Shown here: one piece after another, positions 1 to 8,410 of the stretch
Layout of the letters: each line of letters starts with the position of its first letter
How positions within the stretch are numbered: the first letter of the stretch is position 1
Assembly (NCBI RefSeq): GCF_000308655.1
Contig: NZ_BAGC01000043.1
Location: forward strand, 248,001 to 312,000
From: Nocardia niigatensis NBRC 100131
GTDB lineage: Bacteria > Actinomycetota > Actinomycetes > Mycobacteriales > Mycobacteriaceae
Reading direction: 5' to 3'
Length of the DNA: 64,000 bases
Program-made: the position numbers and the translations under genes
The notes under the pieces: model-generated
Seen by the model: only the letters and a program-made list of their open reading frames with translations
Databases searched by the model: none
Told to the model about the DNA's origin: nothing

Positions 1-121
1 GACCCATGGGCTCGAGCAGCGGCCGATACACCGCCAGCACCGCCCGATTGGCCACCGCCAGCGCGAAACACACCTGCCGGTCCAGCCGCAGCGGGTCGTC
101 GACCTCCAACTCCACCTCCAC
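1..121 (-). CDS. MarR-family regulator, OhrR-like, N-terminal part
   Basis: The first 40 codons of a gene that runs off the left edge. The start is a GTG at 119-121 with a GAGGAGG-type ribosome binding site 7 bases upstream. The visible protein contains LDRQVCFALAVANRAVLAVY followed by RPLLEPMG. This matches the opening helix of OhrR-type MarR repressors, which carry a redox-sensing Cys in this helix; the Cys of RQVCFAL is in that place. OhrR proteins sense organic peroxides and repress a peroxidase gene ohr. No ohr gene is in view, so a different target is possible. The DNA-binding wing is outside the window. Confidence 0.72.
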   Translation of the reverse strand, partial: MEVELEVDDPLRLDRQVCFALAVANRAVLAVYRPLLEPMG

Positions 122-147
122 CGCTCAGCCCTCCTCGCTCGTCTTGG

Positions 148-181
148 TTAGCGCAATAATAGTTAATGCACTAACTGTTAG
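148..181. promoter_or_regulatory. Paired near-palindromes upstream of the OhrR-like gene
   Basis: TTAGCGCAATAA (148-159) and TTAATGCACTAA (163-174) have centres 15 bp apart. The second is a 10-of-12 palindrome, and the reverse complement of the first, TTATTGCGCTAA, resembles it. A further perfect palindrome TAAC-T-GTTA lies at 172-180. This AT-rich patch stands out in GC-rich DNA, 27 bases upstream of the MarR-type start, where an autorepressor operator is expected. Binding is inferred. Confidence 0.5.
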
Positions 182-206
182 TCGACGACCGGATGGGTAA
201 TAGGGG

Positions 207-638
207 TCACACCTCGGCCTGCATCGCCTGCCGCATGGTCAGGATCCGGCCGGTGTCCATGTAGTCGCGAAAGAGCGTGACCAGGCCGTTCTGCACGCGA
301 ATCACATTGACGGAGCTGCGGACCCAGGCCCGCGACTGCCCGGGGCGGGTGATGTCGATATCAACCTCGGTGATGAAGAGCTCCGGATCGGCGGTCTCGT
401 GAACGACCGGCCGGATGCCGTGCAGCTCCAGGCTCGGCATGCCGGACCACCGGGACGCCAAGTACTCCCGGATCGCCTCCCGCCCTTCGATCCGGGTGGG
501 CTCGCCGGGGATCGGGAACGGGATCTCGAACACGGCCTCCGGATCGAACCGCGCGATGAAGCGCTCGGCATCGCGCGAGGGCAGGCTCTGAAACAGCTGT
601 TCGACAAGGTCACGGGGGGTTTCGACGGAAGTGGACAC
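207..638 (-). CDS. SnoaL-like (NTF2-fold) protein
   Basis: A 143-residue protein of the SnoaL/limonene-epoxide-hydrolase-like NTF2 superfamily. It opens with the usual helix (DLVEQLFQSLPSRDAERFIA), followed by FDPEAVFEIPFPIPGEP and the EGREAIREYL helix, and ends with the beta strands typical of the cone-shaped fold. These proteins are small isomerases, cyclases or hydrolases; the substrate cannot be read. The start was set at the GTG at 636-638 because GGAGG lies 5 bases upstream; a TTG at 650 would place that site inside the gene. It is divergent from the TetR gene at 723, which probably regulates it. Confidence 0.7.
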   Translation of the reverse strand: MSTSVETPRDLVEQLFQSLPSRDAERFIARFDPEAVFEIPFPIPGEPTRIEGREAIREYLASRWSGMPSLELHGIRPVVHETADPELFITEVDIDITRPGQSRAWVRSSVNVIRVQNGLVTLFRDYMDTGRILTMRQAMQAEV

Positions 639-678
639 GACTGCCTCCAAAAACGGAACGTTGGACCCGGTTAATATT

Positions 679-694
679 CGGGGCGCTCGCCCCG
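679..694. promoter_or_regulatory. Palindrome CGGGGCG-CT-CGCCCCG
   Basis: A perfect inverted repeat of two 7-base arms around CT in the 84-base gap between the SnoaL-like gene and the TetR gene. Its size and position fit a TetR operator controlling both divergent genes; a simple GC hairpin is the alternative. Confidence 0.4.
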
Positions 695-722
695 CTTGTC
701 AATGGATGGGTAGGCTGTCGGA

Positions 723-1280
723 GTGACGGATCGACCCCTGCGCGCCGACGCGCGCCGCAATCGCGAGCGGGTGCTGGCCGCCGCCCAGGAAGCCTTTGCC
801 GCCGAAGGACTTTCGGTACCCCTCGACGAGATCGCCCGGCGGGCCGGCGTCGGCGCGGGCACCGTGTACCGCCATTTCCCCACCAAGGAAGCGCTTTTCG
901 AAGCCGCCATCCTGGATCAGGTCGAGAAGATCACCGCCCATGCCCGCGCACTGACCAGCGCCGACGATGCCGGGACGGCCTTCTTCGAATTCCTGGAGAA
1001 ACTCGTTCTGCAGGGCGGCGTCAAGCGCGACCTCGCGGACGCGCTGCGCGCCAACGGCGGCGAATACCCGCGCACGACCTCACGCGACCTCGAAGCGGCG
1101 CTCGGGACGCTGCTCACCCGCGCCCAGCAGGCGGGCGCGGTCCGCCCCGACATCAGCGTCGGCGATCTGCTCACCATGATCAAGGGCATCTTCCTCGCCG
1201 CCCACGACACGGGCGCGACCCCGGGACTGCGCGAACGCACCTTCGCCGTCATCGCCGACGGATTGCGCGCGACCCACTGA
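723..1280 (+). CDS. TetR-family transcriptional regulator
   Basis: A 185-residue repressor starting at GTG. The N-terminal helix-turn-helix is complete: ADARRNRERVLAAAQEAFAA, then SVPLDEIARRAGVGAGTVYR and HFPTKEALFEAAI. The C-terminal ligand domain (residues about 75-185) is of the type common in actinobacterial TetR proteins. The effector is unknown. It is transcribed away from the SnoaL-like gene with 84 bases between them, so control of that neighbour is likely. Confidence 0.88.
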   Translation: MTDRPLRADARRNRERVLAAAQEAFAAEGLSVPLDEIARRAGVGAGTVYRHFPTKEALFEAAILDQVEKITAHARALTSADDAGTAFFEFLEKLVLQGGVKRDLADALRANGGEYPRTTSRDLEAALGTLLTRAQQAGAVRPDISVGDLLTMIKGIFLAAHDTGATPGLRERTFAVIADGLRATH

Positions 1281-1682
1281 CCCGCCGGGACCCGGTTGGC
1301 GAAGTCGGTTCACGACGCCGGGTGGGCCATCTTCCTCCGCCTGCTGCAGGACACGGCCCAGCGGTACGGCCGGAACTTCGCAAAGCGCATTCCACGATCG
1401 GGATATGAACGCCGCCGAGAACATTCACGCCGCGCCGGACGGGCGGAGTGGCTGAACGCCCGTGCAGGGACCGTAGGTCATTCCGTCCAGCGGAAAGCGA
1501 GTCCCAGTGAAACAGGAACCCGCCAAGAGCGCCCGGGCCGGCGCTGGTAGGAATCACCGGCCTTCAGGCCTGAGCGGACGTCGATTCAAGGACATCGATC
1601 ACGGAGACCGCCGGATAAATGCGGTGCACCCGGATGGGAAGTGGACCTACCGTGGACGGCAGTCAACAGGAAGGAAAGTCCC
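1281..1682. other. Gene-free stretch upstream of rtcB
   Basis: About 400 bases with no convincing gene. Open frames on both strands have Arg-rich compositions typical of antisense reading and no good ribosome binding site. No repeats or RNA genes were seen. It presumably holds the rtcB promoter. Confidence 0.5.
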
Positions 1683-2906
1683 ATGTTTCCCGTCGAGCTG
1701 CGCGGTACTCGGGCGCAGACACTCATGTGGGCCCACGAGCACGAGGTCGAACCGGCCGCGCTGCAGCAGCTGCGCAATATCGCGCAACTGGAATGGGTGT
1801 ACGGGGTGCGGGTCATGCCGGACGTGCATCTGGGCAAGGGGGCGACGGTCGGCTCGGTCATCGCCATGAAGGACGCGGTCGCGCCCGCGGCGGTCGGCGT
1901 GGACATCGGCTGCGGGATGGAGGCCGTGCTCACCTCGCTGACCGCGGCCGACCTGCCCGACAACCTGCACTCGCTGCGGTCGCGGATCGAGGCGGCGGTG
2001 CCGGTCGGCTTCGCGGCGCACGACGACCCGGTCAATGTGAACCGGTTGAACGCGCAGGTCTTCGGGCAGCGTGCCGCGGGCACCACGCTGCGGGCGGGGT
2101 GGGAGCGCTTCTGGAAGGGCTTCGATGCGCTGGATTCGGGCGTGCACGCGCGGGAGTCCAAGGCGCACAAGCAGATGGGCACCCTGGGCGGCGGCAACCA
2201 CTTCGTAGAGGTCTGCCTCGACACCGAGCAGCGCGTGTGGATCCTGCTGCACTCCGGAAGCCGCAATATCGGCAAGGAACTCGCCGAGCGGCACATGGCC
2301 GTGGCTCGCACACTGCCGCACAATGTGGATCTGCCGGACCGCGACCTGGCGGTATTCCTTTCCGGGACACCGGAAATGGACGCTTACCGACGCGACCTGA
2401 CCTGGGCGCAGGAGTACGCGGCGCGCAACCGGGCCGTCATGCTCGCCCTGGTCTGCAAGGCCGTGCGCGACGAATTCGACGGTCAGGACCTGCGATTCGA
2501 CGAACCCATCTCGTGCCACCACAACTACGTGGCCGAGGAGGTCATCGACGGGATGCCTATGCTGGTCACCCGCAAGGGCGCGGTGCGCGCCGGCGCGGGC
2601 GATCTGGCGCTGATCCCGGGATCGATGGGCACCCGCTCGTATGTGGTGCGGGGCAAGGGAAATCCGGCCTCGTTCCAGTCCGCGTCACACGGCGCGGGAC
2701 GCCGGATGAGCCGCAATGCGGCCAAGCGGCAGTTCACCGTGGCCGACCTGGTCGCGCAGACCGAGGGCGTGGAGTCCCGCAAGGACGCCGGGGTGATCGA
2801 CGAGATCCCCGCGGCCTACAAGGACATCGACCAGGTCATCGCGGCCCAGTCGGACCTGGTCGATATCGTCGCCACGCTGCGGCAGGTGCTGTGTGTGAAG
2901 GGGTGA
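1683..2906 (+). CDS. rtcB: RNA-splicing ligase RtcB family protein
   Basis: A 407-residue RtcB-type ligase, which joins 2',3'-cyclic phosphate (or 3'-phosphate) RNA ends to 5'-OH ends using GTP and Mn2+. All hallmarks are present: VDIGCGM with metal ligand Cys77, GGGNHF with His173, HSGSRNIG with His190, SCHHNYV (279-280), and GSMGTRSYVVRGKGNPASF followed by SASHGAGR, where His336 is the expected guanylylation site. The length fits the shorter bacterial RtcB branch. The ATG at 1683 has GGAAGG 8 bases upstream and is preferred over an upstream in-frame start at 1641. No archease or rtcA gene is adjacent. The gene is convergent with the membrane gene at 2912. Confidence 0.93.
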   Translation: MFPVELRGTRAQTLMWAHEHEVEPAALQQLRNIAQLEWVYGVRVMPDVHLGKGATVGSVIAMKDAVAPAAVGVDIGCGMEAVLTSLTAADLPDNLHSLRSRIEAAVPVGFAAHDDPVNVNRLNAQVFGQRAAGTTLRAGWERFWKGFDALDSGVHARESKAHKQMGTLGGGNHFVEVCLDTEQRVWILLHSGSRNIGKELAERHMAVARTLPHNVDLPDRDLAVFLSGTPEMDAYRRDLTWAQEYAARNRAVMLALVCKAVRDEFDGQDLRFDEPISCHHNYVAEEVIDGMPMLVTRKGAVRAGAGDLALIPGSMGTRSYVVRGKGNPASFQSASHGAGRRMSRNAAKRQFTVADLVAQTEGVESRKDAGVIDEIPAAYKDIDQVIAAQSDLVDIVATLRQVLCVKG

Positions 2907-2911
2907 GCCGG

Positions 2912-3391
2912 TCAGCGGCGACGGAAGGTCGCCGCCGCACCCGCACCCACCAGCAGGATGCCCACGATGAGCGGGAATCCCGTTTGCAGCCACTGGAACA
3001 GCGCGATGTGCATGTCGTCGGACACCGGCAGATCGCCGATCAGGCGGAAGGTGTCGTCCGGGAAGATGAAATGGATGATCCCGGGCAGCACCCCCCACAC
3101 CAGACCGGCGATGATGGTGCCCGCCGGCGAGTAGGCGGCCAGGGCCGCCACCAGCAGGAACACTACCGCCGCCGCGAGAATCTCGAAGGTGGAGCCGACC
3201 CGGTCGGCGAAGTCGCCGAGGATCGTCCACTGCCTGGTCCCGGCCGCGCCGCGAGCGGCGAGGGCAATGCCGACGGGGGTCAGGATCAACCCCATCAGCG
3301 CGCCGGACACCGTCCGCGAAACACCGCCACTACTGCGAAACTCTGCTCCCGGCGGAGACCACCCCGCGGGCGACGGAAACTTCTCCGGCAT
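2912..3391 (-). CDS. Membrane protein with four predicted helices
   Basis: A 159-residue integral membrane protein I do not recognise. After a Pro/Ser-rich cytoplasmic start there are four hydrophobic segments: residues about 28-48, 66-88, 92-114 and 134-153. It ends in an Arg-rich tail. The ATG at 3391 was chosen because AGGGAG lies 8 bases upstream; a GTG six codons earlier lacks this. It ends 5 bases from the rtcB stop on the opposite strand, so the two transcripts must overlap or share a terminator. Confidence 0.65.
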   Translation of the reverse strand: MPEKFPSPAGWSPPGAEFRSSGGVSRTVSGALMGLILTPVGIALAARGAAGTRQWTILGDFADRVGSTFEILAAAVVFLLVAALAAYSPAGTIIAGLVWGVLPGIIHFIFPDDTFRLIGDLPVSDDMHIALFQWLQTGFPLIVGILLVGAGAAATFRRR

Positions 3392-3509
3392 CTGCGTCTC
3401 CCTGCGCACCCCCGGACGCCCTTCGTGCCCGGAACCCTATTGTGCGTCCGGGCACGGGATTCCGCGCGATCTTGACCGGTCCGCAATCAAGGCGCTGTTC
3501 AGCAGTGTT

Positions 3510-3985
3510 TTACAGGGCGAAAGCGTGTCCGGTTGGGAGTATTTGCACGATTGGCTCCGGGGCGAGATCGGCTGCGGCGGCACGGAAGTGCTCGGCGGCC
3601 TCCCGGTCCCCCTTGGTCATGACGCGGTCACCCAGGGGGCCGCTGGAGAAGGCGTAGTGGATCGGGACGGCCACGCGCGGGCGCAGGGTCCGGGTCAGAT
3701 CGGCGGCCTCGACCGCGTCCATCACCACCTGCTTGTTCAGGGCCGGGCGGATACGCAGGCCGTTGACCGGGAGCAGGGCCAGATCCAATTCCGGGAAGCG
3801 CCGGGCGATTTCGTCCAGTTCGGCGATGCGCAGGGTGTCCGCGCCGAAGAAGACACTGTGACCGTCGGCGCGCAGCACGAACGTCAACTCCGGAATACCG
3901 TGGCTTGCCGGGGCGGCCGTGACCTCGACCGGGCCGAGATGGGTGCGCTGCCAGGGCGCGAGCTCGAAGATCTCGACGGCCAGGA
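3510..3985 (-). pseudogene. MBL-fold hydrolase remnant (C-terminal part)
   Basis: The C-terminal part of a metallo-beta-lactamase-fold hydrolase of the UlaG-like type: LGPVEVTAAPASHG, VFFGADTL, LLPVNG and VAVPIHYAF are recognisable. The first portion with the HxHxDH zinc motif is missing. Upstream of about 3985 the frame continues only through sequence that reads as a TetR gene on the other strand, to an ATG at 4049. The gene therefore seems to have lost its 5' end in a deletion that also removed the start of the divergent TetR gene. A hybrid protein from 4049 could be made but would lack the catalytic metal site. Confidence 0.7.
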
Positions 3986-4477
3986 AGCGCTGTCCCTGCG
4001 CGCCGTCGCCCGCGCCGCCGGAGTCGCCCCGCAGAGCGTCTACCTGCAATTCGCCGACAAACGGGAGCTGCTGACGGCCGTGTACCGCTCCGCTTCGGCG
4101 AGCTCCGCGAGGCGCTGCTGACAGCCCTCGCCCCGCTCCCCGAAACGGCGGCCGCCGAACGCCTTTCGGCCCTGTGTCATGCCTTCGTCGACTACGGCAT
4201 CGCCAATCCCGGCCACTATCGTGTGCTCTTCGGCACCGCCGGAACTCCGGGGTGGGAGCCCACCGCGGGGCAGCTCCCGGGCCTGCCGACCGCCCAACTC
4301 CTCGTCGACACCGCGGCCGCCGCCGGGAGCCCGGACCCCGAGGCGACCGCTCAATGTCTCTGGGCGGGCATGCACGGCCTCATCACCCTCCGCCAGGACC
4401 GCCCCAGCTTCCCCTGGCTCCCCCTCGACCGCCTGGTCGACACCCTGGTCGACGCCCACCTGGCCGCCGGGCGCTGA
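3985..4477 (+). pseudogene. TetR regulator remnant, 5'-truncated and frameshifted
   Basis: Reads as a TetR protein from inside its first helix: SLRAVARAAGVAPQSVYLQF then ADKRELLTAVYR. At about 4086-4091 the frame breaks. The next frame continues RFGELREALLTALAPLPE, then FVDYGIANPGHYRVLFGTAG, to a normal C-terminus with a WAGMHGL segment. Adding one C in the CGCTCCGC stretch (4086-4093) restores a continuous YRLRFGE reading, so a 1-base deletion is the simplest explanation. The first 20 or so residues and the start codon are absent, replaced by the MBL remnant on the other strand. Both lesions argue for a dead gene. Confidence 0.75.
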
Positions 4478-4591
4478 TCGGGGCCCGACCCGGCGACAAC
4501 GCAGGTCGCCCGCGCGGGCGGCGTGCGAGGGGGTGCGAAGTCGGCCGGAAATCCGGGCGGCGGGCAGGTGGTGTCGGTGCGGTGGGGCACG

Positions 4592-6814
4592 ATGGAGCGC
4601 GTGACCTCGACCGACCCCGCCACCTCGCCCGGCACCGACCCTTCGGCCCCGGCGGCGACCGGCACGTCCCGGCCGTCACCCGATACCACCGACGTTCACG
4701 CGGCGGCCTCGGAGCCGGCTCGCGCGAGCGGCCTGCGGCAGGACGCCGAGTCACTGCTGCGGGAGCTGGCCGGGCCGCGGGCGCGGCTGCGGGAGGATCA
4801 GTGGGTCGCGATCGAGGCGCTGGTGGTGCAGCGGCGGCGAGCGCTGGTGGTGCAGCGGACCGGGTGGGGCAAGTCCGCGGTGTACTTCATTTCCGCGAAG
4901 CTGCTGCGGGCGCAGGGGCGGGGGCCGACGGTGATCGTGTCGCCGCTGCTGGCCCTGATGCGCAACCAGGTCGCTGCGGCCGAGCGCGCGGGAGTCGTTG
5001 CGGCGACGATCAATTCGGGCAATGTCACCGAGTGGGACGAGATCCACGCACGAGTGGCGGCCGGGGATGTCGACGTGCTGCTGGTCAGCCCGGAACGCTT
5101 GAACAATCCGGACTTCCGCGATTCGGTACTGCCCAAGCTGGCCGCCGACGCGGGACTCGTGGTGATCGACGAGGCGCACTGCGTATCCGACTGGGGTCAC
5201 GACTTCCGGCCGGACTACCGGCGCATCCGGACGCTCATCGCCGATCTCGGATCCGCGGTGCCGGTGCTGGCCACCACGGCCACCGCCAATGACCGGGTGG
5301 TGACCGATGTGGCGACCCAGATCGGTACGGACACACTGGTATTGCGCGGCAGCCTCGACCGGGAGTCACTGCACCTGTCGGTCGTGCGCATCCCCGACGC
5401 GGTCCAGCGCACGGCGTGGCTCAGCCGGCGGCTGCACGAACTGCCCGGCTCCGGCATCGTGTACACGCTCACCGTGGCCGCCGCCCACGATCTCGCCGAC
5501 GTCCTGAACTCACACGGGCACCACGTCGCCGCCTACACCGGCCAGACCGATCCCACCGAACGCGAGGCGCTCGAGGCGGCGCTGCTGAACAACGAGGTGA
5601 AGGCGCTCATCGCCACCTCGGCGCTCGGAATGGGTTTCGACAAACCGGATCTCGGGTTCGTGGTGCACCTGGGCGCGCCCTCCTCTCCCATCTCCTACTA
5701 CCAGCAGGTGGGCCGCGCCGGTCGCGGCACCGAACGGGCCGAGGTGGTGCTGCTGCCCGGCCACGAGGACCGCCAGATCTGGAGCTACTTCGCGTCCGTG
5801 GCCTTCCCGCGCGAGCACATCGTGCGCTCCGTGCTCGCCGCCCTCGACACCGAACGGCCGCTGTCCACCGCCGCCCTGGAACCATTGGTGGAACTCAACC
5901 GCTCCCGCCTCGAGATGGTCCTCAAGGTCCTCGATGTGGACGGTGCGGTGCGCCGGGTGCGCGGCGGCTGGCTGGGCACCGGTCAGCCCTGGGCCTACGA
6001 CACCGAACGCTACGAGCGGCTCAGCGTGGCCCGCGAGACCGAACAGCAGGCCATGATCGACTACGAGTCGACCGCCGAGTGCCGGATGACGTTCCTGCGC
6101 AGGCAACTCGACGATCCCGGGCTGGCGCCGGACGCCCGCTGCGGCCGCTGCGACAACTGCACCGGCACCCGCCCGGACACCGCCGTCGACGCCACCGACC
6201 TGGCCGAGATCCGCACCCGCCTGGACCGCCCCGGCATCGACCTCGCACCCCGCAAGCAATGGCCCACGGGTCTGGCCAAACTCGGAATCCCCCTGTCCGG
6301 CAAGATCTCCGACGGCCCCGAGACCGGCCGCGTGCTGGGCCGCCTCAGCGATCTCGGCTGGGGCCAGCGCCTGCGCCCCCTCCTCGACGGCCCCGACGCC
6401 GCGGTCCCCGACGAGGTCTTCCGCGCCTGCACCATCGTGCTGCGCGAATGGAACTGGGCCCAGCGCCCCACCGCCGTGATGGCTCTCGGCTCGGGCCCTC
6501 GCCCGACCCTGACCCGCTCGCTGGCCGCCCGCCTCGCCGAGATCGGCCGCCTCCGCGACCTCGGCGTCCTGCACCTACGCCCCGACCTCCCGCCGATCTC
6601 GGCCGTCAACTCGGCGCACCGGGTCGCGGCCCTCCACAATGCCTGGGAGACACCCGATCTCAGCACGGTCGCCGGCGAGCGCCGGGAGGCGGAGCGCATC
6701 CTGCTGGTCGACGCCCTGACCGACACCGGCTGGACCTTCACCATGGCCGCCCGCACCCTGCGCGCCGCGGGCGCCGCGGCCGTCCTTCCCTTCGCGCTGG
6801 CCACCCCGTCCTGA
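4592..6814 (+). CDS. RecQ-family ATP-dependent DNA helicase
   Basis: A 740-residue SF2 helicase. After a disordered Thr/Pro/Ala-rich leader (1-45) come motif 0 (LREDQW), Walker A TGWGKS (90-95), DEAH (193-196), ATTATAN (228-233), GMGFDKPDL (347-354) and motif VI QQVGRAGR (371-378). A RecQ-type zinc site follows (Cys497, and CGRCDNC giving Cys517, 520 and 523). There is no recognisable HRDC domain; residues 530-740 look like a phosphoribosyltransferase-free accessory domain shared with other actinobacterial RecQ-like proteins, function unknown. The start is ATG 4592, though GTG 4601 is also possible. Expected to unwind DNA 3'-5' during repair. Confidence 0.9.
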   Translation: MERVTSTDPATSPGTDPSAPAATGTSRPSPDTTDVHAAASEPARASGLRQDAESLLRELAGPRARLREDQWVAIEALVVQRRRALVVQRTGWGKSAVYFISAKLLRAQGRGPTVIVSPLLALMRNQVAAAERAGVVAATINSGNVTEWDEIHARVAAGDVDVLLVSPERLNNPDFRDSVLPKLAADAGLVVIDEAHCVSDWGHDFRPDYRRIRTLIADLGSAVPVLATTATANDRVVTDVATQIGTDTLVLRGSLDRESLHLSVVRIPDAVQRTAWLSRRLHELPGSGIVYTLTVAAAHDLADVLNSHGHHVAAYTGQTDPTEREALEAALLNNEVKALIATSALGMGFDKPDLGFVVHLGAPSSPISYYQQVGRAGRGTERAEVVLLPGHEDRQIWSYFASVAFPREHIVRSVLAALDTERPLSTAALEPLVELNRSRLEMVLKVLDVDGAVRRVRGGWLGTGQPWAYDTERYERLSVARETEQQAMIDYESTAECRMTFLRRQLDDPGLAPDARCGRCDNCTGTRPDTAVDATDLAEIRTRLDRPGIDLAPRKQWPTGLAKLGIPLSGKISDGPETGRVLGRLSDLGWGQRLRPLLDGPDAAVPDEVFRACTIVLREWNWAQRPTAVMALGSGPRPTLTRSLAARLAEIGRLRDLGVLHLRPDLPPISAVNSAHRVAALHNAWETPDLSTVAGERREAERILLVDALTDTGWTFTMAARTLRAAGAAAVLPFALATPS

Positions 6815-6840
6815 ACGCCGCGTTCGGCCGGTAACGCGAC

Positions 6841-7344
6841 TCAGGCGTCCGGCGCGGGCCGGCGGTTCTTGAGGTCGTCGATGGCATCCACGTAGCGGAG
6901 CATGAGGCGAGCGAATTCGAGGCGGTCCTGTTCGGACCATGCGGCGGTGATGTATTCGTAGGCGGCCCGCTGCCGGCGGCGGAAGTTGTGCATGAATTCC
7001 ATGCCCTGCTCGCTCAGCTCCAGGACCGCACGGCGGCCATCCAGCTGGGAGGGAACACGCCGCAGGTAGCCGGCCTTGATGCTGTCGGTGACCATGCGAC
7101 TGGCCACCGAGGGATCGACGCACATGCCCGCGGCGATGCCGCCGACCGTCATCTCCGACGGATCCTGCCCGGGGACCTGCGGGGCCCCGGGGCAGCCCAG
7201 CACCATGCCCAGCAGCAGGGCGCGGGTCGAATCCTTGGTGGTGATGGGGTTTTCGACCTCCTGCAGGACACCGCGCCGGAGCTTGCCGAATGCCGGGCCG
7301 ATGGCATCGAGCAGCTCGTCGGGGGTGCGGTCGTCCTGCGTCAT
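6841..7344 (-). CDS. MarR-family transcriptional regulator
   Basis: A 167-residue winged-helix regulator. The core reads SEMTVGGIAAGMCVDPSVAS then RMVTDSIKAGYLRR (recognition region) and QLDGRRAVLELSEQG (wing), with long dimerisation helices at both ends. The N-terminal PITTKDSTRALLLGM and CPGAPQ segments are less usual. The ATG at 7344 has only a weak ribosome binding site and may be leaderless. It is divergent from the NmrA-like gene at 7457, which it probably controls through palindromes in the gap. Confidence 0.82.
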   Translation of the reverse strand: MTQDDRTPDELLDAIGPAFGKLRRGVLQEVENPITTKDSTRALLLGMVLGCPGAPQVPGQDPSEMTVGGIAAGMCVDPSVASRMVTDSIKAGYLRRVPSQLDGRRAVLELSEQGMEFMHNFRRRQRAAYEYITAAWSEQDRLEFARLMLRYVDAIDDLKNRRPAPDA

Positions 7345-7358
7345 GGGCACATCGTATC

Positions 7359-7419
7359 TTGCATGCAATCCGGAACATATGTGTTGACTCGCAAATGTGT
7401 GCATGACAGCATGCATTTG
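7359..7419. promoter_or_regulatory. Palindromes in the MarR/NmrA divergent gap
   Basis: A perfect 10-base palindrome TTGCATGCAA lies at 7359-7368. A wider inverted repeat, CAAATG (7392-7397) with CATTTG (7414-7419), encloses further GCATG/CATGC copies. A TTGACT at 7384-7389 could be a -35 box for the NmrA-like gene, and the inverted repeat would then cover its core promoter. This fits MarR repression of both genes. Confidence 0.5.
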
Positions 7420-7456
7420 TCCATCTGCATGGATTCTCACTCGATCGGAGTTCGCC

Positions 7457-8299
7457 ATGACCGTCCTCGTCACCGGCGCCCGCGGCCAGATCGGCCGCGC
7501 CGTCCTCACCACCCTGCACGCCCGGGGCCTGCCCGTCCGCGCGGCCAGCAAGGACCCGTCCGCCCTCGACCTCCCCGCCGGGATCGAGGCCGTCACACTG
7601 CGCGGCGACGATCCCGAAAGCCTCACCGCCGCACTGAAAGACGTGCGCCAGGTCTTCCTCTACGCCGACCCCGGCACCGCGGACACCTTCGTGAAGGCCG
7701 CCGAGCAGGCCGGAGTCGAGCACGTCGTGCTGCTGTCGTCCTCGGCGGTCGACTCCCCCGACGCCGCCTCCAACCCGATCGGCGCGAGCCATCTGGCCGT
7801 CGAAAAGGCGCTCACCGCTTCGACTCTCGCCGCCACCGTCCTGCGACCGGGCGGCTTCGACAGCAATGCCTTCGGCTGGATCGCGGCCGTCGCGGCCGGG
7901 CAGCCCATCGAGCACCCCTACCCCGACGCGGCCCTGGCCATGATCCACCCGCGGGACATCGCCGACATCGCCGTCGCCGCCCTCACCGGCCCCGAATTGC
8001 GCGGCCGCACAGTCGGTCTCACCGGTCCCGAGGCGATCAGCTTCCGCGCGCAGATCGCCGCGCTCTCGGAGGCCGTCGGCCGCGAGATCCCGATCGTCAC
8101 CATCACCCCCGAGGAGGCGCGAACCCAGCTGACACAGACCATGCCGCCGTATATCGTCGACGCCCTGCTGACGATCTGGGCGCTCACCACGGAGCAGCCC
8201 GAAACCCCGCGCGACACCACCGAGACCCTGCTGGGCGTCCCGGCGCGCACCTTCGCCCAGTGGGCGCGCGAGAACGCGGCCGCCTTCACCACGCCCTGA
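7457..8299 (+). CDS. NmrA-like NAD(P)-binding oxidoreductase
   Basis: A 280-residue atypical short-chain dehydrogenase. It opens with the Rossmann motif VLVTGARGQIGRAVL (TGxxGxxG), followed by the LSSSAV strand, a TVLRPGGFDSNAF segment and MIHPRDIADIAVAAL, as in NmrA/QOR2-type NAD(P)H sensors or quinone reductases. The canonical SDR Tyr-x-x-x-Lys is not evident, which suits NmrA-like proteins. The ATG at 7457 has CGGAG 6 bases upstream. The MarR neighbour suggests induction by a small, perhaps electrophilic, compound. Confidence 0.82.
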   Translation: MTVLVTGARGQIGRAVLTTLHARGLPVRAASKDPSALDLPAGIEAVTLRGDDPESLTAALKDVRQVFLYADPGTADTFVKAAEQAGVEHVVLLSSSAVDSPDAASNPIGASHLAVEKALTASTLAATVLRPGGFDSNAFGWIAAVAAGQPIEHPYPDAALAMIHPRDIADIAVAALTGPELRGRTVGLTGPEAISFRAQIAALSEAVGREIPIVTITPEEARTQLTQTMPPYIVDALLTIWALTTEQPETPRDTTETLLGVPARTFAQWARENAAAFTTP

Positions 8300-8410
8300 C
8301 CCGCGCCACGCCGACGGCGCCGGTCGTCGCGGAAAGCGCTGTCCACCAGGGACGCAGCGCGTAGGCTCAGGCAAATCCCGCAGTCGCCGAACGATCCTGG
8401 GGAGTTCATC

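Noticed and set aside
3189..4121. A 310-codon plus-strand frame
   Set aside because: Only its last 45 codons carry homology (the TetR remnant); the rest is antisense to the membrane protein and MBL remnant.
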